36,689 bases of DNA from Gammaproteobacteria bacterium (GTDB lineage Bacteria; Pseudomonadota; Gammaproteobacteria; Pseudomonadales; Azotimanducaceae): contig VGVE01000026.1 in NCBI GenBank assembly GCA_016874135.1, positions 1 to 36,689 on the forward strand, in the 5' to 3' direction. Below the pieces are notes generated by a model. It was not told where the DNA came from and ran no database searches. It worked only from the letters and a program-made list of their open reading frames with translations. Made by a program: the position numbers and the translations under genes. This document shows, in pieces, positions 8,034 to 16,423 of the stretch; position 1 is the first letter of the stretch, and every line of letters begins with the position of its first letter.

Positions 8034-8778
8034 CGTCAACCGACAGCACCGCGCCTTGGCAAAGAGCGGAGTCATCAGACGCGAAAAAGAAGATAGCCCC
8101 GGCCACCTCTTCTGCCGTGCCCATCCGGCCAATCGGCATGACGCCCCGGAGCATCTTCTGGGCTTCCCCCTTGTCAGGCATCAGATCGGTCCAACGTTCC
8201 ATCATCGGCGTCGCTATCACCCCTGGACAGACGCAGTTCACCCGTACGCCGGAGGGTGCGAGTTCAATGGCGAGATCCTTGGTGAAAACCACCAAGCCGC
8301 CTTTCGCACTGCCATAGGCCGTGGACAGCGGGAAGCCAACAAGACCATTAAGTGAGGAGATGTTGATGACACTCCCTCGCCCGGCTTTGACCATGTGCGG
8401 AACCACGTGTTTACAGAAGAGCCAGGGCCCTTTGAGATCGGTATCGAGGACCCGGTCCCACTCTTCCACCGTAGTTTGGTCGTAGGTGCGGTTCAATTCG
8501 GAACCTGCGTTGTTGACGAGAACGTCCACGTGCCCCCAGCGCCGCAGCGCGGTATCCGCCACCCTGCGCACATCGTCCTCCAGGCGAACATCGCAGCGGA
8601 TGGCGCTTACTGTATTGCCAAGTCCACGTGCCAGACCCTCCGCAGCTTCGAGGGCGATGTCAGCGATGAGCACCTCTGCGCCTTCTTCAACAAACCGGCG
8701 CACGGTCGCAGCACCTATGCCGCTGCTGCCGCCGGTGATGATGCACGTCTTGCCTTCAAGCCGCTGGCTGTTGCTCAT
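8014..8778 (-). CDS. Short-chain dehydrogenase/reductase (SDR)
   Basis: A 254-residue classical SDR. It has the cofactor-binding TGGSSGIG (15-22), an Asp after strand beta-2 (ADIA, D40) favouring NAD(H), NNAG at 89-92, and the catalytic Ser142, Tyr155 and Lys159 (YGSAK). The C-terminal GAVLSVDGG is typical. Such enzymes oxidise or reduce secondary alcohols or ketones; the substrate is not predictable. ATG 8778 was preferred over an upstream in-frame start because it is preceded by GGGGGA and begins directly before the Rossmann strand. It is followed, with overlap, by the DUF2254-like membrane protein and is divergent from the HEWGH membrane gene. Confidence 0.93.
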   Translation of the reverse strand: MSNSQRLEGKTCIITGGSSGIGAATVRRFVEEGAEVLIADIALEAAEGLARGLGNTVSAIRCDVRLEDDVRRVADTALRRWGHVDVLVNNAGSELNRTYDQTTVEEWDRVLDTDLKGPWLFCKHVVPHMVKAGRGSVINISSLNGLVGFPLSTAYGSAKGGLVVFTKDLAIELAPSGVRVNCVCPGVIATPMMERWTDLMPDKGEAQKMLRGVMPIGRMGTAEEVAGAIFFFASDDSALCQGAVLSVDGGFVAQ

Positions 8779-8871
8779 GTTCCCCCATCCATTTGATCCT
8801 CTGGTGGAGCGGCAATTCAGCAGGGTTGCAGGCAAACTGCAAGCCACTCTAGGATTCACCACTACCCAAGC

Positions 8872-9354
8872 ATGATTCTCTTCCTGCGCCGCGATCTCAT
8901 CATCCTGCTCGTCACCGTGACGCTGTGGCTGCTCACGCCTGAATTTCAGACGCTGTCCCTGCCTGCTGCCATTGGCGCGGTCTTATGCGCATTCCAGTTC
9001 CACGAGTGGGGACACTGGTTGGGTGGGCGCCGTGTGCAGGCCGTCATGACCCCAGCGTCGGTATGGTGGTCGCCTTTTCTCTTTCAGTTCGATGGCCGGG
9101 CCAATTCGAGACAGCAGTTCCTGCACATGTCGTGGCCAGGGTTTGTCGCCACCGCGCTCTTCATCGCTTGTTTCGAATGGGGGCTTCCCGCAGGCCACCC
9201 AAGTACTGCCCTGACACAGGACATTGGTCGGTTTCTCGCCGGCATCACTGTCGTGATCGAAGGGCCGCTGGCGCTTTGGACGCTGCTTGGCGGGCGAGTT
9301 CCGCCAGTGCCGGTGTGGCTGCCTGGACGGAGAAAATCAACGGGTGAGGATTAG
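8872..9354 (+). CDS. Small membrane protein with HExxH motif (M50-like)
   Basis: A 160-residue integral membrane protein with about four hydrophobic segments. Residues 44-48 read HEWGH, a zinc-metallopeptidase HExxH motif, placed at a membrane helix as in site-2 (M50) proteases. A later segment MSWPGFVATALF is reminiscent of the small-residue motif these proteases carry. There is no clear third zinc ligand motif (the NxxPDG type), so protease activity is uncertain; it may be a divergent or inactive relative. The gene starts 93 bases from the divergent SDR start and its last four bases overlap the convergent VOC gene. Confidence 0.7.
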   Translation: MILFLRRDLIILLVTVTLWLLTPEFQTLSLPAAIGAVLCAFQFHEWGHWLGGRRVQAVMTPASVWWSPFLFQFDGRANSRQQFLHMSWPGFVATALFIACFEWGLPAGHPSTALTQDIGRFLAGITVVIEGPLALWTLLGGRVPPVPVWLPGRRKSTGED

Positions 9355-9797
9355 CGCTTAAGCAACTCAACCACGTAGTTGTCGGGGTCCCGGGCCAACG
9401 CCACGATAGCACCTGGCAATGCCTCGATTGGGCCTGCTTCGCGATCAATTTTCAGCTCTCGTGCCCGGATCTTCTCAATCAGCGCTGCCGGGTCTGCAAC
9501 TTCAAAGACGAGTTTCACATCGCTGCCGTCGTACACACGCTCACGATCGTTCGGCCAGTTCATCAGAACGAGAGAACCACCTTTGCCTTCCGGATACACC
9601 AGTACGATCTCGTTGAGATAGCCTAGTTCGTAGGTACGCGCGACCCGCATGCCGAGTACTTCAGTGTAAAAAGCCTTCGAAACTTCTAGGTCTTTGACAC
9701 CGATGCCAGTCAGTCCCAAGTAATCCGCTGCACTCCATGGCGAAAGCACCAGCAAAACGATCCCGAGCCATCTTCTGATATTCACGGCCTTGGTCAT
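9351..9797 (-). CDS. Exported VOC (glyoxalase/bleomycin-resistance fold) protein
   Basis: 148 residues. The first 24 form a plausible signal peptide (positively charged start, hydrophobic LGIVLLVL core, SAA end), followed by a single VOC module: YLGLTGIGVKDLEVSKAFY, then FEVADPAALIEKI and the typical close ARDPDNYVVELL. VOC proteins are metal-dependent isomerases, dioxygenases or binding proteins. Its ATG overlaps the stop of the Rieske oxygenase gene (ATGA at 9794-9797), so it is the second gene of a coupled pair. Export of this partner while the oxygenase is cytoplasmic is unexpected; the hydrophobic start may instead be a membrane anchor. Confidence 0.85.
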   Translation of the reverse strand: MTKAVNIRRWLGIVLLVLSPWSAADYLGLTGIGVKDLEVSKAFYTEVLGMRVARTYELGYLNEIVLVYPEGKGGSLVLMNWPNDRERVYDGSDVKLVFEVADPAALIEKIRARELKIDREAGPIEALPGAIVALARDPDNYVVELLKR

Positions 9798-11188
9798 GGG
9801 TTCCCCTTTACGTAGTCGTTAACACGCTTGTGCACATGTCGGGTACGGATTTCTTGATAGTTGCCAAGCGTCTGGCCGCCCCTTGCACAGGTCTTGAACC
9901 CGCGCGTCTGCGCAGCCATGTTGTTGGTGTCCTGGTCGTAGATCGGGCCGAGGAATCCCAGCCCTTCTGACTTCGTGTAGCTGTCTTCCACATCCAGAAA
10001 CAGCGGTTCCGGTGGTGGTGGCGGCGGGAACTGTGGGTGCTTCGGTCGCAGGATAAAAAGATCGAAAAAAGAGAAGTCCGGATTGTCCGGGTCTGGCCGG
10101 AATCGATAGACCATCGGCAGCGACAGACCTGGGAAGACAAACAGGTTCGGGAACAGGAAGTATTCGATGGAGTCGAGGGTTTGCGCGGTTGAGTAGCGTG
10201 AAAAGTCCTGATCGTACTGCTCACCCAGCTGTTTCTGGATGATGCGCGCATAAACGTCCCGGGCGGTCTCGCCTTCAGCCACAACAGGGCAAGGTCCTTC
10301 CGCTGAGCCACGCCGGCCCCAGATCTGCTCCATCAGTTCCTGCTGGGTTGGCTGACGGGGCATACGCGGATTCGCCGCGCCGGTGGTATGGATGAACCGG
10401 TTTACGTTGTCCGGGTAGACGTCATAGGTCGTGATGGGTTCGGAATAGTCCCGTCCACCAGCATGCGTTTCCTTGACGTGATAAGCCTCCATGAAGGCTT
10501 CTTCGGCAGCTTTCCAGTTGACCGGCAGTCTTTTGGTCACGGCGGTTTCAATGTAGCGGTCCTGGATGCGAAAACGATCCAGATGGGCGGGAAACACGCC
10601 GAGCCACTTCTCCAGTGGCTCCGCTTCGAGATCGAAGTTGATGAACACGAAACCGCCCCATAGACCGACCTTCACCGGTCTGAGGTTATGGGTGGCATCC
10701 GCCCCACCCACCTTCACATGCGGGAAATCCCAGCTTTCTGGTAGATCGACCAGTTCACCATCGAGGTTGTAGATCCACGCATGAAATGGACACCGGAAGT
10801 TCTGGCAGTTGCCTTCAGACTGAGAGGGTTTGAGCGCCGTGCCACGATGCATGCAGGCGTTTCGAAACGCTTTAATCTCACCAGACCCGGTACGGACGAC
10901 GATGGCGGACAGATGGCCGATGTCGTAAACGTGGTAGTCACCGGCTTCCGCAACGTGTTCCTCGCGGCAGGCCACCTGCCACACCTTGGGCCACATCCTG
11001 GAAAACTCGGCTTCAGCAAAGTCTTTCGAGGTGTAGTTCGAATAGGGAATGTCCTCATCACCCATGAAGGCATAACTGTAGTCGAGGAAAGGCTCCGGCG
11101 GTTTGGAGCTGTCGAGCAGGATGGCCTCCTGATAGGTCGGCCCAGGTGCGCGGGCTTCCCCTGGAGCAAGTCCGGATGCGCGTGACAT
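9794..11188 (-). CDS. Rieske non-heme iron oxygenase, alpha subunit (Rieske 1)
   Basis: 464 residues, the normal size for ring-hydroxylating oxygenase alpha subunits. The Rieske [2Fe-2S] ligands are C112/H114 (CMHRG) and C133/H136 (CPFH). The mononuclear iron site shows H237 and H242 in EAYHVKETH, with an Asp near 418-420 (DQD) as the likely third ligand. Such enzymes insert oxygen into aromatic or alicyclic substrates using electrons from a ferredoxin/reductase, and none is encoded nearby. ATG 11188 has a good AGGGGA ribosome site. It is more similar to Rieske 3 of this window than to Rieske 2 (shared WDFPH and GDxxxYDI phrases), suggesting duplication. The VOC gene follows with stop-start overlap. 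Confidence 0.95.
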   Translation of the reverse strand: MSRASGLAPGEARAPGPTYQEAILLDSSKPPEPFLDYSYAFMGDEDIPYSNYTSKDFAEAEFSRMWPKVWQVACREEHVAEAGDYHVYDIGHLSAIVVRTGSGEIKAFRNACMHRGTALKPSQSEGNCQNFRCPFHAWIYNLDGELVDLPESWDFPHVKVGGADATHNLRPVKVGLWGGFVFINFDLEAEPLEKWLGVFPAHLDRFRIQDRYIETAVTKRLPVNWKAAEEAFMEAYHVKETHAGGRDYSEPITTYDVYPDNVNRFIHTTGAANPRMPRQPTQQELMEQIWGRRGSAEGPCPVVAEGETARDVYARIIQKQLGEQYDQDFSRYSTAQTLDSIEYFLFPNLFVFPGLSLPMVYRFRPDPDNPDFSFFDLFILRPKHPQFPPPPPPEPLFLDVEDSYTKSEGLGFLGPIYDQDTNNMAAQTRGFKTCARGGQTLGNYQEIRTRHVHKRVNDYVKGNP

Positions 11189-11292
11189 GGTGGTCCCCTT
11201 CAGATCATGACAACTGAGCGCGTTGCAGCTTGTGGGATTATGCCCCGGCTTGACGTCGAGAAGGAGATACTGTCGAACGCGCGTTACCAGCC

Positions 11293-11329
11293 GGCTGAAA
11301 AATTCCAGGAAAGGACTTTTTCGGCAGCC
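11293..11329 (-). repeat. Hairpin repeat copy A, downstream of the BLUF gene
   Basis: A near-perfect inverted repeat, GAAAAATTCC (11297-11306) and GGACTTTTTC (11313-11322), flanked by outer arms GGCTG and CAGCC. Its loop AGGAAA matches the loop of the hairpin at 28206-28230 read on the opposite strand, so stem and loop are both conserved. It lies where a terminator for the folE-BLUF transcript would be expected. Confidence 0.75.
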
Positions 11330-11355
11330 TGATATCCCTCAGTTAAAGCCTCGAG

Positions 11356-11799
11356 TCAGCGCGAAGGACCCGGACGACTGATGACCGTGGTTGTCGAAGC
11401 CAATTCCATGACCATGGCCATCGCTACCGTACCCGACATGGAAAACGGATCGACCAGACTGTGCTCGGAATACCGAAGAATCGTACCGGCGTTGACGCGG
11501 TTGAGATCCACCCTGCCCATTCGCCAACTCGAAAAGGCCCGCTCTTCAATCTGTTCGTAATGCAGGAGCATCACGTCGGTATGTCGAGAGTCGGCAAGGA
11601 GGCGGCTATAAAGGGCATTGATTTGCGCCCTTCCGCCTTCCAGCGCCTGCAGAAAGAGACTGGCCTGGGTGCACACGCAAAGCACTCCGGTAATGCCCTT
11701 TTCTGCATTAGTCCTCTGCGCACGTTCGAGAATGGCGTCAGTGGAATCCGATGTGATCGGAGAAGCACTGCGACTGGCGTACAACAAACGAACAAGCAT
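11356..11799 (-). CDS. BLUF-domain blue-light photoreceptor
   Basis: 147 residues; the first 95 are a complete BLUF domain. The flavin-site residues are present: Tyr7 (RLLYAS), Asn31 (RTNAEKGITGVL), Gln51 (FLQALEG), and W92/M94 (SSWRM). These form the Tyr-Gln hydrogen-bond switch that red-shifts FAD on blue light. The remaining 50 residues are a short tail with no output enzyme, so this is a stand-alone short BLUF protein that probably signals by protein contact. AGGA sits five bases before ATG 11799. It lies 13 bases downstream of folE and is almost certainly co-transcribed with it. Confidence 0.93.
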   Translation of the reverse strand: MLVRLLYASRSASPITSDSTDAILERAQRTNAEKGITGVLCVCTQASLFLQALEGGRAQINALYSRLLADSRHTDVMLLHYEQIEERAFSSWRMGRVDLNRVNAGTILRYSEHSLVDPFSMSGTVAMAMVMELASTTTVISRPGPSR

Positions 11800-11812
11800 A
11801 GTAGTCCTGGCG

Positions 11813-12550
11813 TCAGCCGCTGTGGTTTCCTGGCATCAGCGAGAGGAATTCCCGCCGCAGATTGGCATCCTTGAGAAAGGAGCCCCGCATGATGCTGTTG
11901 GTCATGCGCGAGTTCATATCTTTGACCCCGCGCCACTGCATGCAGAAGTGGTCTGCCTCCATGACGATGGCGAGACCATCCGGTTGCATTTTTTCCTGCA
12001 AGAGATCCGCGAGTTGGGCGATGGCCTCTTCCTGGATCTGTGGCCTCGACATCACCCAGTCAATCAGGCGCACGTATTTGGACAAGCCGATCAGAGCCGA
12101 CTGTTCATTCGGCATCACCCCCACCCACACGCGCCCCATGATCGGACACAGGTGATGGGAACAGGCGCTGCGCACCGTGATGGGGCCGATGATCATCAGC
12201 TCGTTGAGGAGCGAGACGTTCGGAAATTCGGTCACCGGCGGCATCGGTGTGAAGCGGCCACCGAAGACTTCCTTCAAGTACATCTTGGCGACGCGCCGAG
12301 CTGTTTGTTGAGTGTTGTGATCACTCTCGATATCGATCACCAAGGTTTCAAGGACAGCGCGAAACTTGTCTTCGAGATCACCCTGCAGTTCTTCGAGTTC
12401 ACCAGGTTCGATGAACTCATGAATGTTGTCGTTGGCATGGAAGCGCTTTCCAGCCGCACGAATTCGCTCCCGGATTCGATCGGAAACGGTATGCATCGCA
12501 TCTTCACGACTGTCTGCTGGATTGATGCCAACACACACTTTGCCGCTCAT
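11813..12550 (-). CDS. folE: GTP cyclohydrolase I (FolE)
   Basis: 245 residues. It contains the hallmarks of FolE: TARRVAKMYLKEVFGG (83-98), the zinc site C130 and H133 in ACSHHLCPIMG, and C203 in HFCMQWRGV. It converts GTP to dihydroneopterin triphosphate, the first step to tetrahydrofolate and pterins. The N-terminus is about 25 residues longer than the E. coli enzyme; an alternative start is Met19. Next to a BLUF receptor and a fatty-acid methyltransferase it resembles the light-induced folE copies seen in gammaproteobacterial photo-stress clusters, where folate serves photolyase antenna synthesis (family knowledge; not shown by this sequence). Confidence 0.97.
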   Translation of the reverse strand: MSGKVCVGINPADSREDAMHTVSDRIRERIRAAGKRFHANDNIHEFIEPGELEELQGDLEDKFRAVLETLVIDIESDHNTQQTARRVAKMYLKEVFGGRFTPMPPVTEFPNVSLLNELMIIGPITVRSACSHHLCPIMGRVWVGVMPNEQSALIGLSKYVRLIDWVMSRPQIQEEAIAQLADLLQEKMQPDGLAIVMEADHFCMQWRGVKDMNSRMTNSIMRGSFLKDANLRREFLSLMPGNHSG

Positions 12551-12689
12551 GCACGGGCTCCACGTTTTATTGCTCTTTCGGTCTCACAGCTTACCACGCC
12601 CGAATGTGAAGCCTGAGTGAAGTACTGCTTTACCCCGGCATTGCGCTCAGAATGAGATACTTTGGCCGGCTTTAACTTCGGAGTCCACG

Positions 12690-13759
12690 TTGTTCGATCG
12701 AATGATCGGCGCAATCAGCGGCGCGGCTCTGCAGGAGGTGGAAAACGGTCGAGTGCCCGATCTGCTGCTTCGTCTTGGCATCCGCATGATCGTTCAACAA
12801 AGACAGCGTGAATTGGTCGGACTGGACCCTGTCAAGGCCACCGCGTCATTTGTTCAGACCATGGATTGCGCGCCGGTTGCCTTGGTACCGGATCTCGCCA
12901 ATTCCCAACACTACGAGGTACCTGCACGTTTTTTTGAGCTGGCGCTTGGGGCAAACAGGAAGTACAGCTGCTGTTTGTGGGACGCAGGTACAACCAACCT
13001 GGATGATGCTGGGCGCAACGCCCTGCAACAGGTCGTGGAGCGCGCCGAGATCCGCGATGGCATGCACGTGCTCGATCTTGGTTGTGGCTGGAGTTCGTTG
13101 AGTCTCTGGCTCGCGTCCCAATTTCCAAATGCCCACATCACCGGAGTCTCGAACTCCACCTCTCAGGGCACCTTCATCCGGGCAGAAGCCGAACGGCGCG
13201 TGGCCTTACCAACGTCCACATCATCACTGCAGACATGAATACCTTTGCACCAGGACAGACCTTCAACCGCGTGGTTTCCATCGAGATGTTTGAACACATG
13301 CGAAACTGGCGGGAACTGTTCAATCGCATCGGGAGCTGGCTTGAGCCTGGCGGCCGTTTTTTCCTGCACACCTTCAGCCATCGGACCACGCCTTACTCCT
13401 ATGTGGATCGGGGGGAAGGCGACTGGATGGCCCGTCACTTCTTTACCGGCGGAATGATGCCGAGCCATCAGCTCGCGACACTCTTCTCTGCACGTACGAC
13501 CGAAGTGGTGTTGCAGCATCGGGCGACGTGGTGGCTTGAAAGCCTGCACTACGCCCGAACGGCAGAAGCCTGGCTCAGCAACTTTGATCGGCACGCAGCA
13601 GAGATCCGGGCGATGTTCCGCAGTGTCTACGGTGACGATGCAAACCGCTGGTTCGTTCGCTGGCGAATCTTCTTTCTGGCTTGTGCGGGTATGTTCGGTG
13701 CCGATCGTGGCGAGTCCTGGGGTGTCTCCCATCACCTCTTTGGAAAAGACCCGGCATGA
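12690..13759 (+). pseudogene. Cyclopropane-fatty-acid-synthase-like methyltransferase, frameshifted
   Basis: Two adjoining frames together encode one methyltransferase. The first gives the SAM motif VLDLGCGWSS and ends correctly aligned at FIRAEAERR; the second resumes with LTNVHIITADMN and continues through EMFEHMRNWREL and RHFFTGGMMPSH to the end. The break is at about 13199-13203, in GCGTGGCC. Restoring one G (GTGGGCC) rejoins the frames and gives 356 residues, the expected family length. The TTG start at 12690 has GGAG six bases upstream; ATG 12702 is an alternative. The family methylates unsaturated phospholipid acyl chains. It is divergent from folE-BLUF and coupled (ATGA) to DUF2878. 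It could be a pseudogene or a one-base sequencing error. Confidence 0.88.
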
Positions 13760-14304
13760 CCCCGGAGCGCTGGACCTGGATCCTCAACTTCGCCGGTTTC
13801 CAGGTGGGCTGGTTTGCTTGCGTGCTCGGCGGTGCCTACGATCTGGGTACGGCAGGCGCGTGTGCGGGCTTGTTGTTGCTACTCGCCCATCTGGCCAAGA
13901 CCCCCAACCGCACGGCTGAGCTCAAACTCATTCTTTGTGCCGGGCTCCTGGGTACGCTGTTCGATATAGCGTTGATCCAGATCGGCGCCATGCGTTTTCA
14001 AAGCAGTGCGCTCGGAGCCGGTTTCGCACCTGAATGGATGATCGTCTTGTGGATGTTGTTCGCGGCGACACTCAACGTGAGCCTCGACTGGTTGCGACGG
14101 AAGCTCTGGCTGGGTACGGTGGCCGGTGCGATTTCTGGCCCGCTGGCCTACCTTGCCGGCGAACGACTCGGTGCCATGGAGGTCATTGATCGCCAAACCC
14201 TGCTGCTGCTCTTGATTGTCGGCTGGGGTACGGCTGTACCGCTGCTCGCTCATCTGTCGACACGCTTCAATGGTTTTGCCACACCGGCGGTCTACCTGAA
14301 GTAA
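13756..14304 (+). CDS. DUF2878 family membrane protein
   Basis: 182 residues, with about five or six hydrophobic helices and short charged loops. The pattern (WILNFAGFQVGWFACVLGG at the start, an internal LKLILCAGLLGTLFD, and a helical C-terminus) fits DUF2878, a membrane family usually found next to cyclopropane-synthase-like and DUF1365/amine-oxidase genes in light and stress clusters. ATG 13756 overlaps the stop of the methyltransferase frame by four bases, so coupling to it was intended. The function is unknown; lipid modification or lipid transport is the neighbourhood-based guess. It ends two bases from the convergent gene at 14307. Confidence 0.8.
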   Translation: MTPERWTWILNFAGFQVGWFACVLGGAYDLGTAGACAGLLLLLAHLAKTPNRTAELKLILCAGLLGTLFDIALIQIGAMRFQSSALGAGFAPEWMIVLWMLFAATLNVSLDWLRRKLWLGTVAGAISGPLAYLAGERLGAMEVIDRQTLLLLLIVGWGTAVPLLAHLSTRFNGFATPAVYLK

Positions 14305-14306
14305 CG

Positions 14307-14714
14307 CTATTCGTCAGTATTTTCTCGCTTCCACCGATACAAGCGACGGTAAAAGCTGATCAGCCCGATGCTGCCGGCGAGCAGAAAATTGAACACCTTT
14401 TCCGGAGTCACAGGCGCCGGTCCCACGACGCCTTGCGCCGCTGCTGACAGCCAGGTGGTATAGGGCATTTGCATGGATAGCAGGAGCAACAGGAGATTCA
14501 GGCAGCTGTCCGTCAGCGCCACGGTACTTGTTGTCTCCGGTTTACGGATGACGAATCCCAGGCTCACCAGACAGAAACCGTAGTACAACCACTTGGCCTC
14601 CGAATCATCAGCAAAGGCCGCACCACGGAGGTTGATGTTGAAAAGCACATCAAGGGCGATGAAAAGCGGTGTCGCCCATAGATAGGATTTGAGAATCCAA
14701 TCGGCCGAAGGCAT
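14307..14714 (-). CDS. Hypothetical four-helix membrane protein
   Basis: 135 residues. Four hydrophobic segments are visible (about 10-25, 43-58, 68-85 and 110-128), with a Lys/Arg-rich C-terminus (RRLYRWKREN) likely in the cytoplasm. ATG 14714 was chosen over the upstream in-frame Met because GGAG lies eight bases before it. I do not recognise a family. It sits inside the methyltransferase/DUF2878/DUF6134-like block but on the opposite strand, convergent with DUF2878, so membership of the lipid module is only positional. Confidence 0.7.
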   Translation of the reverse strand: MPSADWILKSYLWATPLFIALDVLFNINLRGAAFADDSEAKWLYYGFCLVSLGFVIRKPETTSTVALTDSCLNLLLLLLSMQMPYTTWLSAAAQGVVGPAPVTPEKVFNFLLAGSIGLISFYRRLYRWKRENTDE

Positions 14715-14842
14715 GTTTCTCACTCCAGGTTCTCGCCTCAAAAGGTGGGGACAACACTTCGGCTGCAACCACGCTCATGAGGACGATGATCTGCGTGACC
14801 CAGCAAAACAAACGGGAACAAACCAGGACAGGAGCACAACCC

Positions 14843-15517
14843 ATGAAATCAGGACGGCGCGTAAGGCTTCTTTGCCGGACCGTCAACGGTGTGATTGCGA
14901 TTGTCCTGATGTTGCTACCCGCCTTTCCACAGGCCGATGCCCACATCCTGGACTTCGACGTCTTCCTCAACGGAGATCCGATGGGGAGCCACCGCTACAC
15001 CCTCTCAGGCTCGGGTGACCGGGTGAAGGTCCTGAGCGAAGCCTCCTACCGGGTCAAGGTGCTGATGGTTACCGCGTGGCGGTATACACACCGCAGCGAG
15101 GAGGTCTGGCTGAAAGGCTGCCTGCGCTCCATCGATTCAACCACCGATGAAAATGGCAGCGACTACCACGTCGCCGGTAAAACCACGGCGGCGGGACTGG
15201 AAATGAACACCCAGGACGGGCCGCGTCAGACCAATGGCTGTGTCCGCACCTTCGCCTACTGGTTGCCAGAGCTGCACGAATCGAAGGAACTGCTCAATGC
15301 CCAGACCGGCAAAGTCGAGCCGGTGACCATCACTGCGCTCGAGCCTCGCCCGGCACCCGGCCAGAGTGAATTCAGGGGTGGGACCGTCTGGGGAGTCCGC
15401 GGCAAGGGCATTCAAATCGACGTGTGGCAGGACGGCGCCGGAGACTGGTACGGCCTCGCCTCAAAGACACCGGAAGGCAGACTGATCGAATACGTTCGAA
15501 AGGAAACCGGACCCTAG
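14843..15517 (+). CDS. DUF6134-like exported protein
   Basis: 224 residues with a clear signal peptide (MKSGRRVRLL, hydrophobic VIAIVLMLLPAF, ending ADA before HILDF). The mature part is beta-rich and resembles DUF6134: FDVFLNGDPMGSHRYTL, paired Cys near 90 and 129, and a lipocalin-like run of short strands ending GRLIEY. Such periplasmic proteins occur with DUF2878, DUF3833 and cyclopropane-synthase-like genes and may bind lipid (inference). ATG 14843 has AGGAG eight bases upstream; an in-frame Met 22 codons earlier has none. Confidence 0.78.
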   Translation: MKSGRRVRLLCRTVNGVIAIVLMLLPAFPQADAHILDFDVFLNGDPMGSHRYTLSGSGDRVKVLSEASYRVKVLMVTAWRYTHRSEEVWLKGCLRSIDSTTDENGSDYHVAGKTTAAGLEMNTQDGPRQTNGCVRTFAYWLPELHESKELLNAQTGKVEPVTITALEPRPAPGQSEFRGGTVWGVRGKGIQIDVWQDGAGDWYGLASKTPEGRLIEYVRKETGP

Positions 15518-15603
15518 GTACTCCTGACAATAGGAGCTGGCGGTCTACCGCCGGACACCCCGATGCATTACCGTCCGAGCACGCCGCTCAAGTTGAGAAG
15601 GTC

Positions 15604-16377
15604 TTGAAAGACGAAAGGCTGAAGGAACAAAAGGCTGGGGCCGCAGGTTCATCTCCCGCGGTCCGCCTGGAGGTCCAAGATCATATTGCCGAGGTGATCC
15701 TCGCTCGCCCGGAACGCAAGAATGCCATCAACGGTCCACTTGGCCTGGATCTCGCTGCGGCATTGAAGACTGCTGACACGGATCCCGCGGTCCATGTCGT
15801 GCTGCTGCGCGGAGACGGTGGCGCTTTCTGCTCCGGGATCGACCTCAACGCCTTCAACGCCGATCCCGTTCCGGACTGGCTACCGGACTTCCCGTCGATC
15901 TGGCGCTCGGCCCACCGGTCGCTGTTTGAATGTCGCAAACCCCTGGTCTGTGCACTTGAGCGTTATGCCATTAACGGTGGTGCGGCGCTGGCTCTGGCCG
16001 CAGACCTGCTTTTCGTCGGCAGAACCGCGTGGCTGCAGATTGGCGAAGCCCGCCTGGGCATGGCGGCACCGTATAACCTCGCCTGGGCGTCACTGCGATT
16101 ACCGGAGTCTGCAATTGCCCGGCTGGTCTTCATGGCGGACCGGGTCAGCGGGCCTGAGTTGCTTGCGCTTGGGATCGCCCACCGGGTCGCAGATGATGAA
16201 GACGTCTTGACCCAGACACGCGCTTTTTGCGCAGAGGTGGCCAGCTGGCCTGAGGGCGGCCTCAGCCGCATCAAGTCAGGGATCAGGGCACGGCTGGGGA
16301 TGTCTGCAGATGACTGGTTCGATCGATTTGCAGGGTCGAATCCCGTTCCCGTGAAGCCACCTCTGCGCCAACGCTGA
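15604..16377 (+). CDS. Enoyl-CoA hydratase/isomerase family protein
   Basis: About 257 residues of crotonase fold. The first oxyanion-hole segment AFCSGIDL and the second, INGGAALALAAD, are clear. Compared with rat crotonase, the Glu of the GGGxE motif (E144) is Ala here, while the second acid (E164) is kept in GEARLG. That argues for an isomerase, hydrolase or other crotonase reaction rather than simple hydration. The start is uncertain: TTG 15604 is the only conventional start codon between the preceding gene's stop and the fold. It heads a run of three same-strand genes (46 and 51-base gaps) with an acyl-CoA dehydrogenase and another crotonase. Confidence 0.85.
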   Translation: MKDERLKEQKAGAAGSSPAVRLEVQDHIAEVILARPERKNAINGPLGLDLAAALKTADTDPAVHVVLLRGDGGAFCSGIDLNAFNADPVPDWLPDFPSIWRSAHRSLFECRKPLVCALERYAINGGAALALAADLLFVGRTAWLQIGEARLGMAAPYNLAWASLRLPESAIARLVFMADRVSGPELLALGIAHRVADDEDVLTQTRAFCAEVASWPEGGLSRIKSGIRARLGMSADDWFDRFAGSNPVPVKPPLRQR

Positions 16378-16423
16378 ACCTGGCGAGACTCACCACTCAC
16401 ACTTCGACGAGGGAAAATCCACT

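Noticed and set aside
11618..12616. 332-codon plus-strand frame
   Set aside because: It is antisense to folE and the BLUF gene, both of which have full active-site motifs.
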